Assembly (NCBI GenBank): GCA_004123355.1
Contig: SCHM01000002.1
Span: forward strand, 5,739,569-5,803,568
DNA: 64,000 nucleotides
Origin: Amphirosellinia nigrospora
Lineage: Eukaryota > Ascomycota > Sordariomycetes > Xylariales > Xylariaceae
Direction: 5' to 3'
Positions 58,386 to 64,000 of the stretch are shown here, in pieces (position 1 is the stretch's first letter; each line of letters begins with the position of its first letter). The notes beneath the pieces are model-generated. The model was not told where the DNA came from. It saw nothing but the letters and a program-made list of their open reading frames with translations, and did no database searches. The position numbers and the translations under genes were made by a program.

Positions 58386-60845
58386 ACTGATGGGACTGTG
58401 AAGCTGGGGTTTGCACTCGAGGTGTTTCTCTGAACATCATACCCTAGACTGGTGATGCGTATTTGCGGGCACTGTTTGTATGTATCTATGATACGCCTAT
58501 CAAGAAATGTTTACTACAACATTGGTTTCTTGGAGCTATTCATGAGGGAGTTAGAATAAGGGGTGGGGGTTGAAAACGACTATATTAATCACGGGGGCTT
58601 TGGCACTGGATACCTTCCGCCGTTGTGCTGCATAACATATACTCTTTGGTTTTTAGAAGGCTACTATGTATTCTTTCCAACTTTTTAGTGTTTTATCTTT
58701 GTTCATTAAATTCTTTTTTGGGAGTGGGTGTGGTCACATAGCAGGTAGTTTGGCTACGAATTCGAACAAGCACATTTCCAGCAAAATTAGCTCAGCTATG
58801 ACTTGGTGAATCAAAAGTGATTTGAGATGGAGAGAACAGACGCCTATCCCACAGCCCTTCTCTCACACCTTTCCCTGTTCCTTGGTACTTGCTCGAATTA
58901 CAGGAGCCCATGTTTAAGTGGTCTTTTAACTCCAGTAGCGCTGGCTCGGGACACGGAAAGGCCCATCGCGCGTCTCAAGTCCGCGTCTGGAACGAAAGCA
59001 ACCCCTTAAATCCGTGCCTCACCCCGGCTCCTCTCCCGCGCTGTGGCTTGCTGAACCTGACCGGCATCGAGCTGCATGATTTGCCGAGCCGGACAGCCTG
59101 TTTTAGAAACTGTGGGTGCCGGGGTTGATGAGATGGAGGTTTATTATTGGATAACTGGCACGTGCGCTGGAATCTTGATTGGGAACGTTATGTTTATTGG
59201 AAGAGAGAAGATTATATATAGATTAGTTACGCTGACTTAAAAATTAAAAGAGTTGTTTGTGGCTTGGTTTTATACTGTATCTGCTAGTTGGATGAGGAGG
59301 TACTACATTATTTCCCTAGGGATATATATCGCTTGGAGATTAGACGGTTCTGCGATTTCAGCCCTTAATGCAAGTTGTGATTGGGCTTAAAGTAGATTTC
59401 AAACTTTTCGAACAAATCAATCGTCTGATAGTCAGTTAACACCTGCCTCTCTAACAGACATGCGGACTAATGCGGAGCACCCTACAATGTTGTCTAGAAG
59501 ATAGCGCATCCCTATCATATCAGATGAAAGCATACAGGTCAGGTAACTGCTTTTAACAGACGGCAAACAAGGAAGACGCGCATGAAGGTAGGTAGTGTCC
59601 AAGACCACAGTCTTGGCCTGGTAGTTTCCTCATATACTCTAATCCCAGCGTTGCTTGTCTCGCTTCTAATCTTAAACTTCTACTACACACCCAGCTACAA
59701 TGTGAGTCCAAGTACAGATATTTTTACACCTTGTGTCATCCAAATCGTAGCGTCCGTTCCCAGCGTAGTCGAGGGCAGTCGAAGACTCGGCGCCTGTTGC
59801 CGACCAGTCTAATGGCTCGGGTCTTAAGCAAAGCCGAGGCTATGTACGTCGGTCGCGACATCTAAGAGACTGACTCTATAGGACGCGAGAGATTAGAGGA
59901 TCTGGGGAGAAAGAGAGAGTGAAGAGAATGTACATCTTGACGTAGATAGATCCTCAATTCAAGAGGACCTTTGAAACATCAGTGCCTCCCTCTCTGGAGC
60001 ACCTTTATAAAATTTATATCCTGAATTTATTCGCATTGAATACAGCCCTGAACCTTTAGTCCCTATGATCGTAGCAGCTGGTGGTCGAGTAGGACTTTCA
60101 TAGGGCTAAACAGGGATGACAGATACGTAGTCAGAAGTGGTATTATACTATATGCCTGGGCCGGTAGTTAGGTAGGCAAGAAGCCAACACTAGTAATGCG
60201 CTGTCCAATTAACTAATAAAAAGCTTCATTCCTCGTTTAAAATTATTGCACATTTAGACTGGACAATCCATCGTGACGCTAGTCACCCTACCCGACAACC
60301 GCATCATCGTCTCGTCGTGGTAACTAAGGTGTGCCGGAATTGTACAATAAGTCTTGGATACGAAGACCGTAAAGTCGAAAGAACCACCTCAACACCCCCA
60401 TCGATCGCATCATCCGAACTGTAACGGAGGAACCCAAAACGCTAATTCGCTACCGTGTCTGTGATTGTCCAGCAAAACCGCAAGTGGCTTCTAGAATCGC
60501 CGTAGCCACCGAGGGCACTGTCCGTATGGTCAGGAAGGACAGTAAATGAATAGTGATAAACTGGGAAACCGGGAATAAAAGTCGCATTAATTAGTAATGC
60601 GAGAAATGTGTGCTGAGAATCCCACATCAAGCAGATAGAACGGAATGGTAGCTCGCAACACGAAGAAACAACAGGATAGAATGATAAATGCCATAAAATG
60701 ACGTGTTACACATTACGCGACGCAAAGGGCCGTAAAGGAATATACAGGGTATCGTCTCCTTCAATCCGTCAAATACCATGAATCTGAATACCAAGCCACT
60801 TATAGGGACCAATCGACCCTAACAATGACGAGAGTGATGTTACAA
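58386..60845. other. Intergenic, between convergent genes
   Basis: About 2.5 kb with no supported gene, RNA or repeat copy. It holds the 3' flanks of the secreted protein and of the Tea1-type gene. Confidence 0.5.
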
Positions 60846-63800
60846 CTATTGACCACTGCTGCCTTTTACAGCTCGATCATCGTTCTCGCGCTCTTCTGTG
60901 TCGAGTCGCTTCCTCCAGTCAGCCAAGCTTTCGCTGAGGCCTATACCATGGCCCTCGTCGTCTCTTTTAGGTGTCTCGAAATCAAATGCGTTTGAAAGAC
61001 GGTAGCTCTTGTTCCTAGTCTCCCAGTGAGAACGAAGTAAATCAAGCTCGCTGGCTAGATTTTCTAGGGCTGCACTATTCTAGCATTGCCAAGCTCCTCC
61101 TCATAAAGGCTTTCAGCCTCCGAGCTTTCTTGCCGGACGTGCCCTTTGCCATTGATAATTGGAGTGCTGGCATTTGGATCAGAATTCATTCGACTCCGCC
61201 TTCGATAATTCCCCACGGATGTCTCGACTTGGTCGAGAAGAAGACTAACTTTTTCTTCGGCTTCTTGGGCCCGTTTTTCGATTGAGACGTTGTCTTGCTG
61301 TAACTGATCGAGATCTCTCTCCCGAACTGCTAATTGCTGCAATAAGTCTTGACTCGAGCTTATAGCACTGTCACGTTCCATTTTCATGGCCTCGAGTTCT
61401 TTCTGTACTTTACCAAGTCGCTGCTCGAATTGCAGTGAGGATGTTTTTATATCTTCTTCCAATGCCTCGATTTTCTTTTCTAGTGCCGAGCGTTCTGCTT
61501 GCCAATCAGCTGCAACTGAGTTGTCCGAAGCACCAACTCGCGCTTCGAGATCAAAATTCTCATTTTGCAAACGGGTATTGTCGGCCATTGACTTGGATAA
61601 CTCTTCCTTCATCCGCTTAAGCATCTTCTCGGTGCCCTTCACATAATGAACAGCAGATTGATAATCATCTTCAAGTTGCACTATGCGATCACGATAAGCA
61701 GCCTCGGTTTCTTCTGCTTGGGCCTTGAAACGCTGTCTTGTCTCTTCATGGGCTGTGACTGCTTCGGCTAGTTGCCGTTCAAGTTCTACAGAGCGAGTTA
61801 CATCTGGGGAGTCTGTGCGGGATCCTATGCCTCGCACACGAGCAAGGCCTGTGGGGCTAATGCTCTCTCCTCTAGAATGTTTTGAGCGTGTTGTATTGCA
61901 CGGTCATGGCGTTGGTTTCTAGCTGCTGATTCGCCAGTTGGTTTTTAAGGTCCGAATTCAGTGCCTGGAGTGACTGGGTATCCTTAAGGGCGGACTGCAA
62001 CTGCCTGCGAATAGTGACACCCTCCCTACTGGATTGCTCTTGATATGCCTCAAGCCCGGCAATGCGTTCTTCAGCACTCCGAAGCTTGTCAGCGGCCGCA
62101 TCGGCCTCCTGCTGATATTTCTTGACGAGGTTGTTGGCCTCACTGACTTGGCCTTGGAGAACAGTGATGCGTTCTGCATCGGCTTGACTGATCTTGCCGG
62201 TATCGTTCGTAAGCTTCTCCAGCCCGGAAAGTACAGCTTGACGATGAACCTGGGCCTCAGCCGCGTTACGTTCAGCAAGCTCCTCGGTATCTCGTAATCG
62301 CTGAGTAACCGCTACTAATTCGACCGTACGTGCCTCATGCTCAGTTTTGAGCTGGCTTAAGTGTGACTCGGCAGCCTCGCGTTGAGATCGTTCTTCTTCG
62401 TATCTTCGCTCAAGATGATTCCTCATATCAGTTGACATGGCTACAGCTTTACGCAAAGACTCCAGTGTGTCGCTTTCTTCTTTGTCCCCCGCAGCCTCAT
62501 TATACTTGGCTTCGAACTCCTCCTTCTCAATGCGCAACAACTTACTAGTAGCAGCTGCTTCAGTCGCAATAACAGACTGTTCTCGAGCTTCGCGTTGAGT
62601 CATATGTAATTCGGCTCTAAGTCTCTCAATCTCTAGAGAAGTTTCTTGCTTATACGATTCCAATTCTGTCATCCGCTTTTGTGTCGCACTCACAGTCTCA
62701 TCTGCGAGCTGGCGTGCACGCTTTTCAGCCGCGAGATCGACCCAGCCCGTGACAAGTTGTTTTGGAATTCCTTCTGCAAATTCAAGGCCGCAGCAAGCTT
62801 CCGGCTCATTTCAGCGTTGTGCTCGTTGGTGTCGGTTCCACGCTCCATCTCAGTCTGCGATGTGGTACTCCCAGTCTGAGCGGCCAACTTCGCTTTAGCA
62901 TAGACAGCTTCTCGAATTGCGGTATCACGCTGTCTTTCAGCATCAGCAATCTGTCTCGCCGCTAGAATAGCTTGCTTGTCCACAGAACTCTGTACATTCG
63001 CCAATTCCTGTCGCATGGCAAGAAGAGCTTCAATTAAAGGCTTGTCTTCATCATCAAACGTCTCCACTGCTCGTCCCTCAAGCGCCGGGCTAAGAGTGGC
63101 ATTTGACGTGTACCCTGATTTACGTGCTAATTCAAGCTCCGAGGCGTACCATGCGTTTCGATTGCGTATGGTATCTAGTTCCTTTAGCAATGCAACCGTC
63201 TGCGAGTTTCTGTTAGAGACTCTTCGCGATAAAAGATTACTTGTTTGACGAGTCGGTGGCGGAGGAGAAGAAGGCCTGTTTGTGACGCTTTTGAGATTTG
63301 GTTCAGTATTGCTGTCGACCGAACTTTGACCACGAGCTTGACGAGTCGCCTTGGGCTTGGATGTCTCGGTAACGGTGTTGTCTGTTCTCGAAGCACTTCT
63401 GGGTTGCTGATTCGGCGTCCTGCGACCGTTGGTAGTCGGGCTCTCTTCTTTGATGCCATCTCGGGAGATAGGTGACTGCGCAAGGCTACCTGCCGAAGCC
63501 GAACCAGGCCCAGTAGCCTCTCTTTCTATCCTCTCGATCGAGGTGTTTCGTATCCGTCGATTTGCGCTGTTGGTGTCGACAGTTGGCCGAGGAGGCTGTC
63601 CCTGTGGTGGTGGGCCGGAAGGCGTCGAAGTTCCCGCCGCCCGCGGAAGCTTCGACATACCGTTGCTGATAGGGGGCGGACCGCTCATGTCCGCTCCGCT
63701 CGCCCCCCTAGTAGGACTTGCCGGTCCACCAGGAAGTCTCCTGGGGTCTGGCCCATTTGAGCCCTCTCGAGAAGGTGGCCGCGCGACTGGAAGGCGATTC

Positions 63801-64000
63801 GCCGCTAGGTCTCCTTCCCTGCTGCAATTTTGTGTATTAGACTGTATTTGCGCATCGTTCGGATAGCGGATCTTAGTCGTGTCAAGCATATAAACTAACG
63901 AAAGGTCGTTGACTTGATTTGTATCAGAGCTTGGTTCTCCTCCAACGACGACAATCGATTTTCCCGCAGCAGTCATGCTATGGCCAGATCGCGGGGATGG
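60846..64000 (-). CDS. Tea1/TeaA-like kelch and coiled-coil cell-end marker (5' partial)
   Basis: The gene continues past the right edge, so most kelch repeats are outside. The last repeat is visible (GHSMTAAGKSIVVVGGE, then YMLDTTKIRYPND). A Pro/Ser/Arg-rich linker of about 200 residues is followed by about 700 residues of coiled coil, such as LVSNRNSQTVALLKELDTIR-type text, RIEKEEFEAKYNEAAG and ISPTGLARVRGIGSRTDSPD. The end reads DWRKRLDTEERENDD. Tea1 rides on microtubule plus ends to cell tips and marks the growth site through partners such as Tea4 and formin; in hyphae the homologue TeaA keeps tip growth straight. Frame changes near 62745, 61885-61865 (an A run and a G site) and 61070 interrupt the reading without loss of conserved sequence. 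Confidence 0.85.

Noticed and set aside
1-64000. CRISPR arrays, rRNA genes, bacterial-type operons
   Set aside because: None seen; gene structure with introns shows this is eukaryotic DNA, and the only regular arrays are microsatellites and the coding minisatellite.

Overview
The window looks like a filamentous ascomycete chromosome, most likely a Sordariomycete. Genes have short GT-AG introns (about 40-80 bases). They include lineage-typical families: Srb8/MED12, an F-BAR RhoGAP (Rgd1), the ER protein Asterix, a Tea1-type kelch/coiled-coil polarity protein, a Zn2Cys6 factor and a NACHT-ankyrin NLR. Gene-rich, GC-balanced segments alternate with AT-richer, gene-poor segments holding short degenerate repeats that look worn by C-to-T change.

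Layout. 1-3.2 kb: the 3' end of an Arb2-domain gene, convergent with a TPR membrane protein. 3.3-8.7 kb: repeat-rich, with a tRNA-Gly, a nuclear poly(A)-binding-protein fragment and an interrupted tandem duplication. 8.8-16 kb: a secretory-pathway membrane protein, a fungus-specific orphan and an NLR. 16-22 kb: repeat-rich, with a small lysine-rich gene end and an intron-containing tRNA-Glu. 23-36 kb: Rgd1, Asterix and MED12. 37.5-44.3 kb: a decayed homeobox/C2H2 gene, a Zn2Cys6 factor, a short-chain dehydrogenase and a GFA-type enzyme. 44.4-48 kb: repeats and a small secreted protein. 49-53 kb: a PQ-loop vacuolar transporter and an S1/P1 nuclease. 56.5-58.4 kb: a secreted protein with an Asn-Gly-Gln minisatellite. 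60.8-64 kb: the C-terminal part of a Tea1-type protein, whose start lies beyond the window.

Reading frames. Many clearly conserved genes do not read as one frame. The breaks are single-base losses, mostly inside runs of C, G or A, and conserved protein sequence resumes at once in another frame. Essential genes are hit as often as accessory ones, while the dehydrogenase, the GFA gene and about 2 kb of MED12 are intact. I read this mainly as uncorrected sequence error rather than gene death. CDS entries therefore span the whole gene and name the apparent breaks.

I did not find one clear new multi-gene system. The best candidates for a second look are the NLR with its near-identical ankyrin repeats and orphan neighbour, the dispersed short repeat families, the interrupted duplication at 4.8-5.7 kb, and the tRNA-Gly/poly(A)-binding-protein fragment pair.
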